A stretch of DNA of 64,000 nucleotides from Nannochloropsis oceanica (GCA_004519485.1 CP038109.1:334001-398000), one strand, 5' to 3'; shown: positions 10,694-24,847, counted from the stretch's first letter. Numbers and translations: made by a program. The notes: generated from the letters alone by a model not told the origin.

Positions 10694-11647
10694 GGAAGTG
10701 CAGGGAGGGAGGGAGGGAGGGGCGGGCGGAGAGAAGGGTGTTTGGGTGGGAAGAGGGGAGAGAGTGGTGAAAAGGAGCGGGAGGACGAGACTCCTACTGA
10801 CAGAGAAGAGATTGAAGACAAGGACCAGGTCGGCAGCTACGACAAGAGCTAATTCCAGAAGAGAAACACGATTTAGATCTCGCTCATAGGCTGTCTTGCT
10901 TTTTATTGCTTCTGTTTCAAACTTAACACTTTCTTTCTTTCTCTTTTAGGTTTCTGTAAGCTCCGGCCCTCCATACTCCTGCGCCCTCTCTCTCTCCAAG
11001 ACACCGCTCAAGGAAGGAAGCACCTACAAACAACACTGGACAATCAGCCTACTGCCGTTGAGTGAAGACGAAAGAAGACACATCAGAGGAGAGACCGCAA
11101 GCCGTCGTCGGTGCTGCCGACGGAAGTTCCTCATCCTATATCCCTCAGGAATGATGCTTACTGACGCGTTATGTGTGGGTAGGAGGAAATAGGAATGGTG
11201 CCAAATCTTGCCGAATTGGAACGGGGGAAATGACTTTATCTATCTACAGCGCACAAAACGAAACAAAAAAATAGGGGGAGAGAATAACTAACATGGAAAC
11301 TGACCTGAAGAAGACAACACATGTAGGTACTCTGGTTCCGTCCCTCCTTCCCCCCTCCCTTCCCTCCTTTCTTCCCTCCTTTACTACTTCTTCTTATACT
11401 CTTTTTTGGCTGCTTCGCAACGATACCTCCTGACGGCTTCCCGTCCTCTGTTTTCTCTACCGTTCCTTCAGGCCTTTCCTACTTGTATTCCCCTTCTCAC
11501 AATTCTCTTCGCGCGCCCCTTCCACCAAGCTCCAAGCGATCTTGGTATGACTGCTGCTGCTTCACATTTTTCACTTCCCTCCCTGAACGGCATCTTCTTT
11601 CCTCATTTTAATAAATCAATCAATCGATTAACAATCATACTCACTAT
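10694..11647. other. Convergent 3' spacer between SPT5 and FTSZ
   Basis: About 950 bp. A purine-rich GGGA run follows the SPT5 stop. A pyrimidine tract ending TTTTAG at about 10,920-10,950 looks like a splice acceptor and could mark a 3' UTR intron. A T/C-rich block at 11,340-11,480 lies downstream of FTSZ. No protein-coding gene recognised. Confidence 0.45.
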
Positions 11648-13153
11648 CTACGATCTCCGAAACAGCTTGAAAAACCGACCGACACCTCCCTTCCCTGCTT
11701 CCTTCCCGCCCTTGACACCCGGCGCTCCAGCCCCCTCATATCCCGATTCGTCATACATGGGAGGAGGCTGCTGCGAGACGTTGGGAGAAGGGGTGGAGTA
11801 AGCCGGTTGTTGCTGCTGCGGTGGCGGCGGCGGCGGTTGCGGCACACGCTTGGGGCGGCCGGGAGCAGAGAGCTGCTGGTCGAGAGTGGTAAGAAGGTCG
11901 TCAAGGTTGTCACCATCGCCGTTGGGGTCGAGGGAGAAACCAGTAGCGAGAACAGTAATCGAAACTTGATCCTTGAGCTTTTCGTCTACTACAGCGCCGA
12001 AAATGATGTTGGCGTCATCAGCCACATTCTCATAAATCACCTGCGCCGCTGCGTTGATCTCCCCCAGAGTCAAATCCGTGCCTCCACACACATTGAACAC
12101 GATCCCTTTTGCTTTTTTAATGGGAAAATCGAGCAAAGGGCTTTTAATCGCACTCACTGCGGCATCCTGCGCCCTTGTCTTCCCCTTGCCCCAACCAGTC
12201 CCCATCAGCGCCGTTCCAGCATTCTGCATCACCGCGCGGACATCCGCAAAATCAACATTGATCAGACCCGGTTTGACAATGATGTCCGAAATTCCAACCA
12301 CGCCATCCCTCAAGGCCTCGTCTGCCACCAAAAACGCGTCGGTCAACGGGAAGTTGTCTGGTACTATTTGCAGTAACCTATCGTTGCTAACCGTGATCAA
12401 CGTATCCACCTTACTCTGCATCTCCTGAATCGCCGACTTCGCCTGAGCCATCCTCTGCCGCCCTTCGAAGCCAAAGGGACGCGTCACCACACCCACCGTC
12501 AAAATGCCAAGATCTTTCGCAATTTCCGCCACCACCGGCGCAGCACCCGAGCCCGTCCCTCCTCCCATCCCCGCAGTGACAAACACTAAATCTGCCCCCG
12601 CCACTGCCTCAGCAATTGCCTCCCTTGACTCTTCTGCAGCATTTCGTCCTACGATAGGCTTGCCGCCGGCGCCCAGACCACGGGTGACGTGATTACCGAT
12701 GTTGAGCTTGAAAGGCACCTTGGACTTCGCCAAGGCTTGCGCGTCGGTGTTAATAGCCCAGAATTCCACCCCTGTAATGTCTTGCGTCACCATGCGATTC
12801 ACCGCATTGCTTCCTCCCCCACCCACACCAATGACTTTGATGCGGCACGGCGATCCCGTGTCGGGAATGGCAGCCAACTGCGCTTGCAGGTCAAGTTGCT
12901 CCTGGAGCTGCTGTTGCTGGTATAGGCTCCGGCTATTGGGGATGTCAGAGAGAGCAGTCACGTCCGAGGCTGCGTCGGCCGCGAGACTGGTTTTAGACTT
13001 GATGAAGGTGCTGCGTGCAAGGGTGATGCAGCTGGATGCCGGGGCCAAAAAAGCGGCCTCGGCCATGGTAGCGGAAGAAGAACAACCAACCTGGAGAAGA
13101 AGGGCACCTGCGGCCGCCGCGACGCACACGAGGGGGGAGCTGATTGGTCGCAT
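11648..13153 (-). CDS. ftsZ: Plastid-division GTPase FtsZ
   Basis: A single exon of 501 aa. The N-terminus has a hydrophobic signal peptide (about residues 8-25), then AEAAFLAP, a Phe-type cleavage motif, and a Ser/Thr-rich transit region. This bipartite presequence fits import into a secondary plastid. The GTPase core shows [11 protein letters not shown] (nucleotide loop), the tubulin signature [15 protein letters not shown], and the T7-loop region [16 protein letters not shown] that completes GTP hydrolysis in the neighbouring subunit. A Pro/Gln-rich linker leads to a basic end RFFKLFRRS. FtsZ forms the stromal division ring. A mitochondrial FtsZ is the alternative, but the presequence argues against it. 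Confidence 0.95.
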   Translation of the reverse strand: MRPISSPLVCVAAAAGALLLQVGCSSSATMAEAAFLAPASSCITLARSTFIKSKTSLAADAASDVTALSDIPNSRSLYQQQQLQEQLDLQAQLAAIPDTGSPCRIKVIGVGGGGSNAVNRMVTQDITGVEFWAINTDAQALAKSKVPFKLNIGNHVTRGLGAGGKPIVGRNAAEESREAIAEAVAGADLVFVTAGMGGGTGSGAAPVVAEIAKDLGILTVGVVTRPFGFEGRQRMAQAKSAIQEMQSKVDTLITVSNDRLLQIVPDNFPLTDAFLVADEALRDGVVGISDIIVKPGLINVDFADVRAVMQNAGTALMGTGWGKGKTRAQDAAVSAIKSPLLDFPIKKAKGIVFNVCGGTDLTLGEINAAAQVIYENVADDANIIFGAVVDEKLKDQVSITVLATGFSLDPNGDGDNLDDLLTTLDQQLSAPGRPKRVPQPPPPPPQQQQPAYSTPSPNVSQQPPPMYDESGYEGAGAPGVKGGKEAGKGGVGRFFKLFRRS

Positions 13154-13871
13154 GGATGGGTGATGGACTGTCGTATCTCACGTGTGGTGGCTGAGAAGAG
13201 GCGATCTGTGGTTGTGAGGGGGAGGGGGACGGGAAGTGATAAGACACGGGACGGCAGACCACCTCAATCCCAGTCGTTTTCTTCCTCCATGCTTTGCGAT
13301 CCCCAGTTCACGCCTGCCTTGAACATGGCGACCTCTCCACCACGCCTGTTCATAAGCATATTTACTTCTCGTCCGGCCTGAGTCGGTGATGCGGTGTGTG
13401 TTCTAGTGTAGGCAGAAAATGAGGGACTGCCTCAAGGCAGGGGCACCACTTAGCCTCCTGGCTGCCAGGGTGAATGCACAGAAAATAATCCCTTCCCATT
13501 CTTGACACTTTTGTTGCGTGGGCAAAACTTGCGTCTCCAGTGCCTGCACTCTGCGAGAGTGGCAGGCAAGTCTTCACGAAAGCCACGGGTCTAATTTCGA
13601 GCTTGAGTGTTAGGCGAGCGATGCCTCGTCCGAGAGAGTAAAAACCGATTACAACAGAATGTGTCATGGCCCATACGTTTTGGTGTCGAAAATGTTTTAT
13701 TTTTTGGAATGCGTCGCAATTGTCTCATTTCTTTTTCGACCTAATCTTAGATTGGAGCGAACAGCACTTTATGTATTGTTATGCTTGCCATGCTTTTACA
13801 ACATAGAAACGAATGTTTGGAGAAGGAGGAAGTGGGAAGGTCACAACCTCCCCACCAGAAGCGCAGAATCG
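13154..13871. other. 5' region of FTSZ and 3' end of STRAP
   Basis: About 720 bp between two minus-strand genes. Short open frames on both strands lack any recognisable domain. The FTSZ promoter probably lies in the part nearest 13,154. Confidence 0.4.
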
Positions 13872-15235
13872 CTATGCATCCACCTGCGTCGCCCAGATAC
13901 GAACCGTTCCATCCTCACTCCCCGTCGCGTAACTCCCACCTTCAGGTGCATACCGCAGACATCGTACTGGGCCATGATGGCCTTTATGACACTCAAGCTC
14001 CGCGCCGGTATTAAAATCGAAGACCCGCACCCACAAATCGGATCCTCCAGCAATAAAGAGTTGGCGATCGGGATGCAGGGATGCACCGCCTTCTTCCCGG
14101 AAGTGCATGGGCATTTGGAAGGACTTGAGGGGGAGGAGTGAGGAGGCGTCGAGGAAGGTCACCTTGTCGCCGGCGCAGATGGTAAGAATATCGCCAACTG
14201 TAGGAGAGAGCTCCAGGTCCATCACGGTTCCTATTTTGTAGACGTCAATGAAAGGACGAAAAAGAATGAAAGACGTAAGTGTGGGAAACACGAGCAGAGC
14301 ATTTGTTGACGACAGCCATCCCCCCTCCCATCTTCTTTCCATCCTACTTCCCTCCGCCGCCTTCTCACCTTGCACCTCCGCCGAGTGGATCTCCTGCCTG
14401 CTCCTCAAATCCCACGCCCGTACCTTCCCATCACTCGTGCCTGTGATGACCCTGTTGCTATCTGTGCGGTCCCAAATGACTTTCGTGATTGACGTGGTGC
14501 CACCGGAGGAGGGAGGGGGCAGGTCAATCACCACAGCCGGCGCCTCGGGCTCCACCAAATCGAACAAACGCAATTTTCCCTCGTGTCCACCAGAGACAAA
14601 TTTCCGGGAGTCAGGCGAAAACTCCACGGTCTTCACGATGTGTTTGTGCGCGAAAGTGTGAAGCTCGGCGCCGGTGATGGCGTCCCAGACTTTGGCGCTG
14701 GAGGGGAGGTAGCGAGGAGGTGGCGAGGGGGGGGAGGAGGGAGAGCGGGTGGGCAACGTGTATACATATGCGTGGGCCAGATGTGGAAATAAGGTGGAAT
14801 CCTGGTCCAAACCTCCCTTCTTCCTTCCTCCTCCTTCTCCCTCTCACGCACCTGAAGTCCCCCGAGCCCGTCAGGGCAAATGTTGCGTCCTTATTCAACT
14901 TGGCGCTCCAAACCGCGCCTTTGTGCCCCTTAAAAGTTCCGATCCAATCCCCGGTCTTTCCATTTCGCAACATGGGCTCTTTATCATGACAAGCGCTAAT
15001 GAGGAAGACCCCGTCGGGCGTCACCGGGCTATATTCCACACCTGCCAAAGGCCGGCTGTGACCGGGGCAGACTTTAAAAAAAGCAAGTGATTGGGAAGGG
15101 TCAAAGGGCAAATCAGACTCCCGAAGACCATAAAGCGCACCTGGTGTCCTCACTTAACGCTTTTTTTGTCAAGCGGCCTTCACTCATATCTCGCACGAGG
15201 TCTCCGCGGTCTTTCATCCCCGAGCCGGATGCCAT
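13872..15235 (-). CDS. STRAP: STRAP-type WD40 protein (UNR-interacting protein homologue)
   Basis: Four exons (15235-15154, 15071-14852, 14697-14369, 14230-13872) give 329 aa. All junctions keep phase. The first exon reads [14 protein letters not shown] and splices to give [18 protein letters not shown], matching the start of STRAP. Further diagnostic stretches are [44 protein letters not shown] and the last blade [13 protein letters not shown]. The protein is a seven-bladed propeller; in animals it binds SMN-complex and UNR partners in snRNP assembly and mRNA control. Human STRAP is 350 aa, so the size fits. The 5' end faces VPS34. Confidence 0.88.
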
Positions 15236-15934
15236 TCCCCTAGCCGGATGAAATGCCTTTCAACTTCTCTCTCTCTAAAACCAATAGAGCTCTTACCTAT
15301 AGGAATTTGCCGGTTCCGCGCTTCCTTGTTGTCCGTCATGGATTATTGCTCCTCTTGTTGCTGGTACCGCAACTGTTGGTGCTCCTTTCTTCAGTCTCCT
15401 CCCCCTTCAGTCCACTTGCTTTGCCACACCTGTGATGGAAGTCGCTGGTGTTGCCTGTACGATTTTGCTTGGTAGTCGAAGACCGAAACCTGCCGCGGTG
15501 GAAAGTATGTCAGGGGACTAGGTCAGTTAGTGAACGGTATGTTACATCTAGAGGTCGATGTAAGAGAATGGCACTAACACAACACCAGCATGCTACAATA
15601 GAAGTCAACAGGCATCTGCTGCGTGTACCCACCATGTACATCATAACTTTTTTTTTGCACAGGGATAGAGCCGGCAATGCGTGCGACAAGCTCTTCTCAT
15701 TAACGCAAGCCTCCCTACCCCCAAGGTCAGGGTCAGGTCTCGAGAAGACGCGACGCATCGCTGCAACTCTTGTTCTTCCCGCACTTGCCATCCTCACAGA
15801 CGGCCATTTAATCTCCCCACAGCGATAGCACCGACCCTTGCGAGGCCAGGCACATTTTCTTCCATCCCTCCAGCACATGCAATAAATCGCACACCTGACC
15901 CTTGCTCGCCTTCGCTAGTTCCCCTAAGCAAGCC
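15236..15934. promoter_or_regulatory. Divergent 5' region between STRAP and VPS34
   Basis: About 700 bp between two oppositely oriented start codons. No clear core promoter motif. Small open frames here have no support. Confidence 0.4.
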
Positions 15935-18359
15935 ATGGACGCGGATGCCAAGGGAGACTACCGAGCCTTGAGCTACAAGTTCATCTACAGCCACGACGCT
16001 AACGTGGACGTGAGCGTGGAGATCAATCGCTTGGAGTTGCCTTTAGCTGCCCACCCTGACGGTACGTGCGCTTTGGAAGCGCCTCTCCCTATGCATCAAA
16101 TCGATCACATGCCTTGGCTCCTCGTATCGCACCTCGCAGCTTTGAAGGGCACTCGAGTGCTACATTTTTATCCTTATACAGCTCACTTTTGCCTATTGAT
16201 CTTTCATCCCCTCGTCTGTTCGCTTCCCTCGCAAACGCAATACAGAGCGCGACCTCTTGGCTCCACAAGACGGCCACCATTCATGCTTCAACTTCCTGCG
16301 ACGATACCAAGGAGAGCAAGGCGAGGAGGGAGAAGAAGAGCTATTCGTCACCGTTTACATCATGTGCAACGACGAGCCACTTCACGGTGTTCCTCTGTCA
16401 ACCTCCACCCACTCCACTTATGACCGGCAAAGGAACTGCATCTACTGGCAAGATGACCTTCTCACCTTCCCTGGTGTCAAATACCGCGATCTCTCCCTTG
16501 ATGCTCGCCTCGTATTTAATATTTGGGGACTCCGTTCTGTACCCATAGCAACAACAGAAATAAATTGCTTTGGGCCTTACGGACTGCTGAGGATGGGAAA
16601 GCAAAAGTTGTGCATGCGTTTCACTGGTGCTGCCGCTTCTGCTGCTGGGACAAAAAAGGACGGCGCCGCAGAATATTTTAACTATTTCGCGCAGCACGAC
16701 GTAAGCTTTCGTTTGGAGAAAGCACGAGAAGGGTACATATTTAATCAACCGCAACTCACCACAGTGGAGTGGCTGGACCGAATAACCTTACCTCACACTG
16801 CGCAGATGCTGGCAGATATGGCACAGAACCCCCGACATCCGCGGGAGTGGGCGTTGGAGAACAGCGAAGCGGAGAAAGAGGAGGAGGAAGGGGAAGCAGG
16901 AGAGGAGAAAGATGGTACTTCCGAGCACCGGCGACGGCAACTGCGATGGCGACGACGAAGGCGGTTGCACCAGGAAGGATTTCTGGTAGTAACCTTGCCC
17001 GTATTCCAACATCCTGTTTTGTTTGAAGAAAATGTTTACCCAGGTGTCGTTGGCCTGTCCTTTGGCGGCCTCGCCCTCGCTGCGGCGTCTACATTCACCT
17101 CTGTAGCCGCAGGACCGTCGATATCACGTTCTCCGACGAGCCGCTGGATCGGCAGCGCCGATACAGCAGCAGCAGCAGCAGCATCAACAGCAGCGACAGC
17201 ACCAGACGAGGATGGACTAAGCACGGTCAAGGTGTTGAATAGCTTGCCTGGGTCGGAGCTTTGTGCGGTATACGACTGCGAAGCCGAAAGCGATAACCCT
17301 ATCGAAGACAAGTACCGTCGGTTGGCGCACGATAAGCTCCGTGGCGGGGCGGCAGGAACGGGGGGTGGGGTTGATATAGCTTTGAAACCGAATAAGGAGG
17401 AGAGGGAAAAGATTGAGGCATTGTTGGCTAGTCCATCGGATCACTTGCGCATCGAAGAAAAGGATTTATTGTGGACGTTTCGACATTTTTTGACTGACAA
17501 TCGCAAGGCGCTGACCAAGTTCTTATTGAGTGTTGATTGGTCGTTGGAGCAGGAAGTAGAGCAGGTGCCAGCCTTGCTGGAGCAGTGGAAGCTGAAGACG
17601 AGTGTGGAGTTGTCGGATGCCCTGAAGTTGTTGGGGAGGGAGAAAGCTTTTCAACGTGAGATTGTGCGAACGTTTGCGGTGGATACACTGAGGAGGGCCT
17701 CGGATGACGAGCTGTTGACCTATTTGCTGCAGTTGGTACAGGCGTTACGGTATGAGGATCGCTCTGGAGTGGGTTGGGGAGGAGGGGTGGCTGATTCAGT
17801 GGCGTCGTTGTCATCGGAAGACTTCGAAGATGGAGGAGAAGGAGAAGAGGGGGTAGGGGTGGACAGATCGATAAATGGAAGTGGTTGCCGGTCGTTGGCC
17901 TTGGCGCGCTTTTTGATCAGCCGGGCTTGTTCGAGTCTGGAGCTGGCAAATTTTTTGTATTGGTATTTGCGGGTGGAGATCTCGGAGGAGGGGGAGTCGG
18001 CAGCTACAGGGGGAGCGGGAGGCGATGTCTTCAAGAGTGTATTCGATGATTTCGGGGTGGCTCTCCGGGAGGTCAACCCGGTGATATTGGACCTGCTGAA
18101 AAAGCAAGATGTGTACTTCACGAAGATTGCGAATGCACAACGCGTGGCAAAGAATGCGAATGGACGGCGGAAAGACTTGAAGGAAGAAAAATTGAGGAAT
18201 TTACTAGTCGAGGCGGACATGCACGGGTTGCCAAAGGGAGCACCGTATGTGCCTATGCCTTTAGATCCTCACGTACAAGTGGCGGGTGTGTCTGCTTCGT
18301 CTGCCTTCATGTTTAAGAGTGCGCTTTACCCGGCCGTAATTCAATTTAGGCTTTATGAT

Positions 18360-18390
<31 letters not shown>

Positions 18391-19238
18391 CGTTGGATCG
18401 CTCGATGACCTCTGTGTCGTCGTCATTTGTGCTCACCCCGCGGGTGCATGGCCCAAATGCGTGTTACAAGGTGATATTCAAGAATGGGGATGATTTGCGA
18501 CAAGATCAATTGATAATCCAAATGGTCACATTGATGGACTTTTTGCTCAAACGCGTGAACCTCGATTTGAAGCTTACACCGTACCGCATTCTTGCCACGG
18601 GGCCGAGGGATGGGATGATTGAATTTGTCTCCAATTCCTCTCCGATCTCGGAGGTGTTGGCCAAGCATGGAAGTATCCAAGAGTATTTTCGCGCGCACTC
18701 CCCTGAGCCGGGCGCGCCCTTCGGGGTCCGTCCAGATGTGCTGGCGACGTTCATTAAGAGCTTGGCGGGGTACTGCGTGATTACCTATTTGTTGGGGATC
18801 GGGGATAGGCACTTAGATAACATTATGGTGCTGCCACAGGGAAACTTGCTGCACATTGACTTTGGATTTATCTTTGGGCAGGACCCGAAGCCGATGCCCC
18901 CTCCATTTCGGTTAGCCCCATCTATGGTGGAGGCGATGGGAGGAGAGGGCCACGAAAACTTTCTGCGATTTAAGCGGTACTGCTGTCAGGCGTACAACTG
19001 TTTCCGTGGGCATGCCAACTTAATTTTGACGTTGCTGGGGTTGATGGTGGATGCGGGAATCAAGGATTTGGCGGCGGACCCGGTAATGGTTTTGGGGAAG
19101 GTGGAGGAGAAGTTTCGGTTAGACCTAAATGTGGAGCAGGCGGAGTTGTTCTTCTTGAGTTTGGTGAACGATAGTATGAGTGCATTGCTACCTGAAATCT
19201 TGGAGAGAGTACATAAGTTTGCCTTGATGCGACGCTAG
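15935..19238 (+). CDS. VPS34: Class III phosphatidylinositol 3-kinase VPS34
   Basis: Two exons (15935-16061 and 16246-19238) give about 1039 aa. The N-terminal C2 domain begins YKFIYSHDANVDVSVEINRL and continues through YDRQRNCIYWQDDLLTFP. The helical PIK domain lies around residues 400-640. The kinase domain has GDDLRQDQLIIQM, the catalytic loop GIGDRHLDNIMV and the Mg-binding IDFGFIFG; the C-terminal helix ends RVHKFALMRR. VPS34 phosphorylates phosphatidylinositol to PI3P for endosomal sorting and autophagy, with VPS15 and Beclin. Two insertions are lineage-specific: an acidic/basic stretch between the C2 and helical parts, and a polyglutamine run (CAG repeats at about 18,360-18,390) in the kinase N-lobe just before YKVIFKNGDD. 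Confidence 0.95.
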
Positions 19239-19681
19239 GCAAGAGCAAGGGGGATAGGGAGGGAATAAGGGGAGTAGTAGCGAGGAAGGAGGGGCTCTGT
19301 GTCCTTGAATATATATACAGGAGTATACAATAAGATGGAAGAAACAGATAGAGAAAAGTAATAAATGTACTGTGGTATATGCGCATCCGACTGCACTGCG
19401 GGTGGCAATGACTCCTCCGATCATGGGCCGAGGAGGGTCCAGAGCGGTCGCCGATGAATGAAGGCTTGTACCAGGTCGATTGACAATGAAACCCTGAGCA
19501 TTGCATGCAAGCGTTTTGAGGCTGCCTGGCATACTGGCGATTGAAGTGGGTATCGACACTTTTGGGAGAGTGTTTAACTGATCTCACACAACCTCCCCAC
19601 CACCACTGTCCACATCACTACAGCGTCCCTCTCCCTGATACCCGTGAGGACGATAACGACTAGAGAGCAGCAGCAAACGCA
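19239..19681. other. Spacer between VPS34 and MOCS2B
   Basis: About 440 bp. A T/A-rich patch near 19,300-19,370 with AATAAATG suggests the VPS34 3' end. The rest is presumably promoter for the next gene; nothing specific seen. Confidence 0.4.
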
Positions 19682-20322
19682 ATGGAGCGGTTACCAGACT
19701 ATGTCCTGGTCGCTGACGCTCAGGTGGATTTGAATTCGCTGGTTCAGAGGGTTGGGGACCCTGGGGCAGGGGCCATTGCCACTTTCCTGGGCGTAACACG
19801 GGACAATTTCAATGGCAAGCCCGTCGTCCGCCTTGAGTACGAGGGCTACGTGCCCATGGCTGAAAAGGTGATGCATGCAATTTGCGTCGAGGTAAGAACG
19901 TGCGTGCATTTGGGTGTCATCATCAGGTTGCAGCCTTATCATTGTCCCTCTCCTTCCCACCCCTCTAGATCCGAAACCGGTGGGCCGTCCTTTCCGTTGC
20001 CATGGAGCACCGGCTTGGCACTTGCCCAGTAGGGGAGGCAAGCGTGGGAATCGCAATTTCATCTCCGCATCGGCGCGAAGCTCTGAAAGCAGTTGCATTT
20101 GCGATAGATGCCATCAAGGCGAATGTCCCTGTATGGAAGAAGGAGTTCTACGCTGATGGCAGCTACCACAAAGGACCGGATGGGTCGTGCATCGAGTGTG
20201 CCGGGGCACATGCATGGAAAGTTAATGCAGAATGGCAGGGTGGGGATGGAGTGATCAGCAAGAAGGAAGTGAAAAAAGCGAGGCAGGAAGATGACCTCTC
20301 TGTAAATCAAAATGAAATATGA
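19682..20322 (+). CDS. MOCS2B: Molybdopterin synthase catalytic subunit (MoaE/MOCS2B)
   Basis: Two exons (19682-19891, 19969-20322) give 187 aa; donor GTAAGA, acceptor CTCTAG, phase 0. Family features are [55 protein letters not shown] and the active-site lysine region [13 protein letters not shown]. The large subunit transfers sulfur from MoaD thiocarboxylates to precursor Z to make molybdopterin. The protein has a short charged C-terminal tail beyond the family core. No targeting peptide is seen, so it is probably cytosolic. Confidence 0.93.
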
Positions 20323-20412
20323 AACAATTTGGCCATGTGTGGCTATTGATCGCCCGCCACTTTCCATCACCCCACCAACATTTTTTTAAAATAGCTTCTC
20401 CAAATATTTTTT

Positions 20413-21026
20413 TTACTTCACAATACCATCGCTCTTCTTGCCGCTGACACTGCCAAGAGGCTGCGCGGCTACCGAAGGCATCTGATGGCCTTGTTGCTGT
20501 ACAACCACCAAAGTAAAGTTTCCACTCTGCCCCACGATGAGCTCGTAATCCCTCGTTTTAATCCGCATGGATTCGACATCATTCTATGTGAGTGAAATAC
20601 GAGAGAATAGGAAATAAAAATATGAAGTGCTGGTTGAGTGGCTCGTTTTAAGTCGTACCTCGTGGGGCTCCAACAAATCGCGCACAGCTCCCTTGGCCTT
20701 GCATGCCAGGTCAAGCACCAGACCTGCAATGTGCAATGCCCTTCTGTATTCGACGTTATCGTACTTGATAATGATTCCTTTTATTGGTAAAAAAAAAAAC
20801 ATCAGAGAAAGTAAAGGTACAGTTCCAAAATCATCAGACCTACCGTCGTTGTTCATTATCATGTAGGAGGAAAAGCCCCGTTGAGCCTTTAGATCTCGGA
20901 TGATGACGTCCACCTCACTCATGGCCTGGGAACTTGCTACACCCTGCATTTCCTTATATATAAAATTAGCGAAAGTGGTATTTTGGCTGCTCATGTCACC
21001 CGTGCAGAAATACTTACAGGTTTCAT
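20413..21026 (-). CDS. DYNLRB: Roadblock/LC7 dynein light chain
   Basis: Exons 20925-20844, 20777-20659 and 20583-20413 encode MSEVDVIIRDLKAQ, GIIIKYDNVEYRRALH and ESMRIKTRDYELIVGQ, matching DYNLRB through to FTLVVVQ. A tiny first exon (21026-21018, Met-Lys-Pro) with a perfect GTAAGT donor splices in phase to GCC-ATG. Alternatively translation begins at the ATG at 20922. Both give about 122-126 aa. The protein dimerises on the dynein intermediate chain. The C-terminus is longer than animal homologues by about 20 residues (QMPSVAAQPLGSVSGKK). The ends are less sure than the identity. Confidence 0.8.
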
Positions 21027-21325
21027 TTTTGGCCTGGGTGCAGGAAAGGAATATGGAGGACAGGCGATAAAGGCTCTTTGTTGGAGGGAGGGGATTTTCG
21101 AGGTTGGATTAAGAAGGGAGATCTCAGAATGATGGCAAAAATTGCTTTGGTCGCACTGTACTGTTTCTGATCGCTTGAAATGCGCTAAAACGAGGTTTAT
21201 TTTTGGGCGAAAGGAAAGTCATCGCCAAAATCTCCCTGGAAACGGCCGCCTTTGAATGCCCAAGGCTACCAAACTCGTACTCACAACCCATCCTCCCCCT
21301 TCCCGAATCACAGCCCAAGCCCACT
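21027..21325. promoter_or_regulatory. Divergent 5' region between DYNLRB and APH1
   Basis: About 300 bp between divergent start codons. The APH1 frame is open upstream to 21,203 but lacks family similarity there, so it is treated as leader. Confidence 0.4.
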
Positions 21326-22169
21326 ATGCCGGCTGCGGAGCTCAAGTGGGGCGCTGGTCTGATCGCCTTCTCCCCCATTTCCTCACTCTTTCTCCTCGTC
21401 GTCACCAAGCGGCCGGAGCTTGTCATCATCAGCATCATCGGAGCCTTTGCCTACCTCGTCGCCTTGCTCTTGTCATCGGCTTTGTGGGCCGTGCTGGGGC
21501 CAGGCAAGCAATTCGCTGCACTGACGGTGGTGATGGGTGTGATATGCCAAGCCTTGATGAGGGCATGCCTCTACAAACTCTACCACAAAACGGAAATTTT
21601 GATCAAGTCTGCCAACCACCCCTTCCTCCACATGCCGTTAAACGACGTGACTTCTTCCTTGTCAGCAGGCACGGGTTATGCGGTCATGCATTGCGTCATG
21701 CTATTTGGGAGTGTCCTTGCCTCTGGCTCGTCAGACCCCGGCGTGTTGTACGCACCATCCTGCCGGGGAAGCCCCTTGGTGCTGGTCCTGGCATTCCTAG
21801 CACTGGCATTCACGTTGCTCGACCTTTGCTTCATGGCCTTGACATTTTTGTACATGCGCCGACGGATGATACGACGAATGGTCGTTATGTTGGGGTTGCA
21901 TTTGGTGGCGAGTGGTGTGGTAAGTATGCTGGGGAGGGAAGAGAGGTGGGTTATGGAAGTGACTGCCCGAGAGAGTGCATTCCCTACGCATTTCGATATC
22001 ACACCAACCGATGTTTTTCCTCATTCCATTCTCTTTTCGGTACTTTAAGACGATCTCCAACAAGATGGACAATGGCTGCACGGTCTCTTTGCCTCTTGTC
22101 TATGGCGTGGTGGCCGCTGCTCTTCTAACTACCGTGCGGGAATGGAGGGAGCTGCGCGAAGATACCTAG
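21326..22169 (+). CDS. APH1: Gamma-secretase subunit APH-1
   Basis: Two exons (21326-21919, 22050-22169) give 237 aa with donor GTAAGT and phase 0. The start MPAAELKWGAGLIAFSP followed by six to seven hydrophobic segments matches APH-1, the scaffold on which presenilin, nicastrin and PEN-2 assemble. Landmarks: SALWAVLGPGK after TM2, LMRACLYKLYHKTE, and LGLHLVASG near TM6. The second of the two conserved membrane histidines is present (LHLVASG). The first appears as Asp (LLDLCF, where animals have LLHTFW). The GxxxGxxxG motif of TM4 is also weakened (AGTGYAVMHC). Identity comes from overall pattern and is moderately firm. Confidence 0.8.
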
Positions 22170-22431
22170 AGAAGTTATGACAGATGAACAAAGGCATATA
22201 CCCAAATGAAAGAAAAAATGTCTGATGTAAATGGAAATCTGGCTCTTTTTTTCATGTTTAGCTTTCTTTTGCTGCTTGCAAGTCTCATGCCTGACTACCA
22301 ATACATACTAAAGTAGCTGATTTTCGTTCTTTCTTTTTGACGCCCCTCAAATCCGTGCCAAGCCGCTAGGCCTCAATTATACACCCACCCTTCCCCCAGC
22401 CCCCAACCCGCCCTTCTTCCTTCCCTCCTGC

Positions 22432-24098
<1,667 letters not shown>

Positions 24099-24847
24099 GG
24101 TATTGGTGTTGTCTGCTTGCGGTCGCGTCTCCCTGACGTGCCGATTTCCTGTCCCTGGGCCTCTTAGAAGTCGTTGCGCGCCTGTGGTGGTCTTGGAGGA
24201 GAAGGAAAGGTGAATAAAGCGGTAGAAACGAATGTAAAGTTGGTTTTCAGAGAAAACTAGAGTACTCCAATCGGCTATGCAAAGGGCATGAGGTCATGGA
24301 CGAGGCGAAGTGGCGTGTTGTGTGTCATGGAATTCGGGAAATACAACCTTACGGGCCCACCCAGTGTTCCGCGAGCCTTTGGGGCGGCGGCGAATGCCCC
24401 TGGCCTGGCCCTCTGCCACTTAAAAGTTTTCTCCCACCTGAAGTCGCGTCCCCGTTTCACATGTACTTGCACGCACTTCACAGGAAGTGACAGGGCCGTT
24501 TTCTCAAGTTACGGGGTCTCTTTATCGAGGCCCTGTCGTATATTCCTAGCTTTACTCCTGACGCCTCTGATCATTATCACGCGCCGCATCAACAGGCAAG
24601 GGTCATGGGACGCTCCGAGTGCAACCACTACATTGGGCTGGGCACCCAAGGCGCCGGAGTGGCTGCTTTTGTGACGACAGTACTGGGCTACACGCTTGTG
24701 TACGTATGCTGGAGGGCCTGGGTTTGGGAGGGGTAGAGGGAGGCAAATACCGATGTTCTGGTGTGCTAATGCACCTTCTGCTGCCACCAGCTCATGTTCC
24801 TTTTGAAACCAGTTGAGACTGGTACAACCACAACATAATAATGCCAG
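24099..24847. promoter_or_regulatory. Divergent 5' region between RPN11 and the PPAT gene
   Basis: About 750 bp. Open frames exist on both strands (for example 24,288-24,674) but have no recognisable domain. Presumed promoters for both genes. Confidence 0.35.

Noticed and set aside
10900-10960. Possible extra exon after a TTTTAG acceptor downstream of SPT5
   Set aside because: No open frame continues from it; at most a 3' UTR intron.
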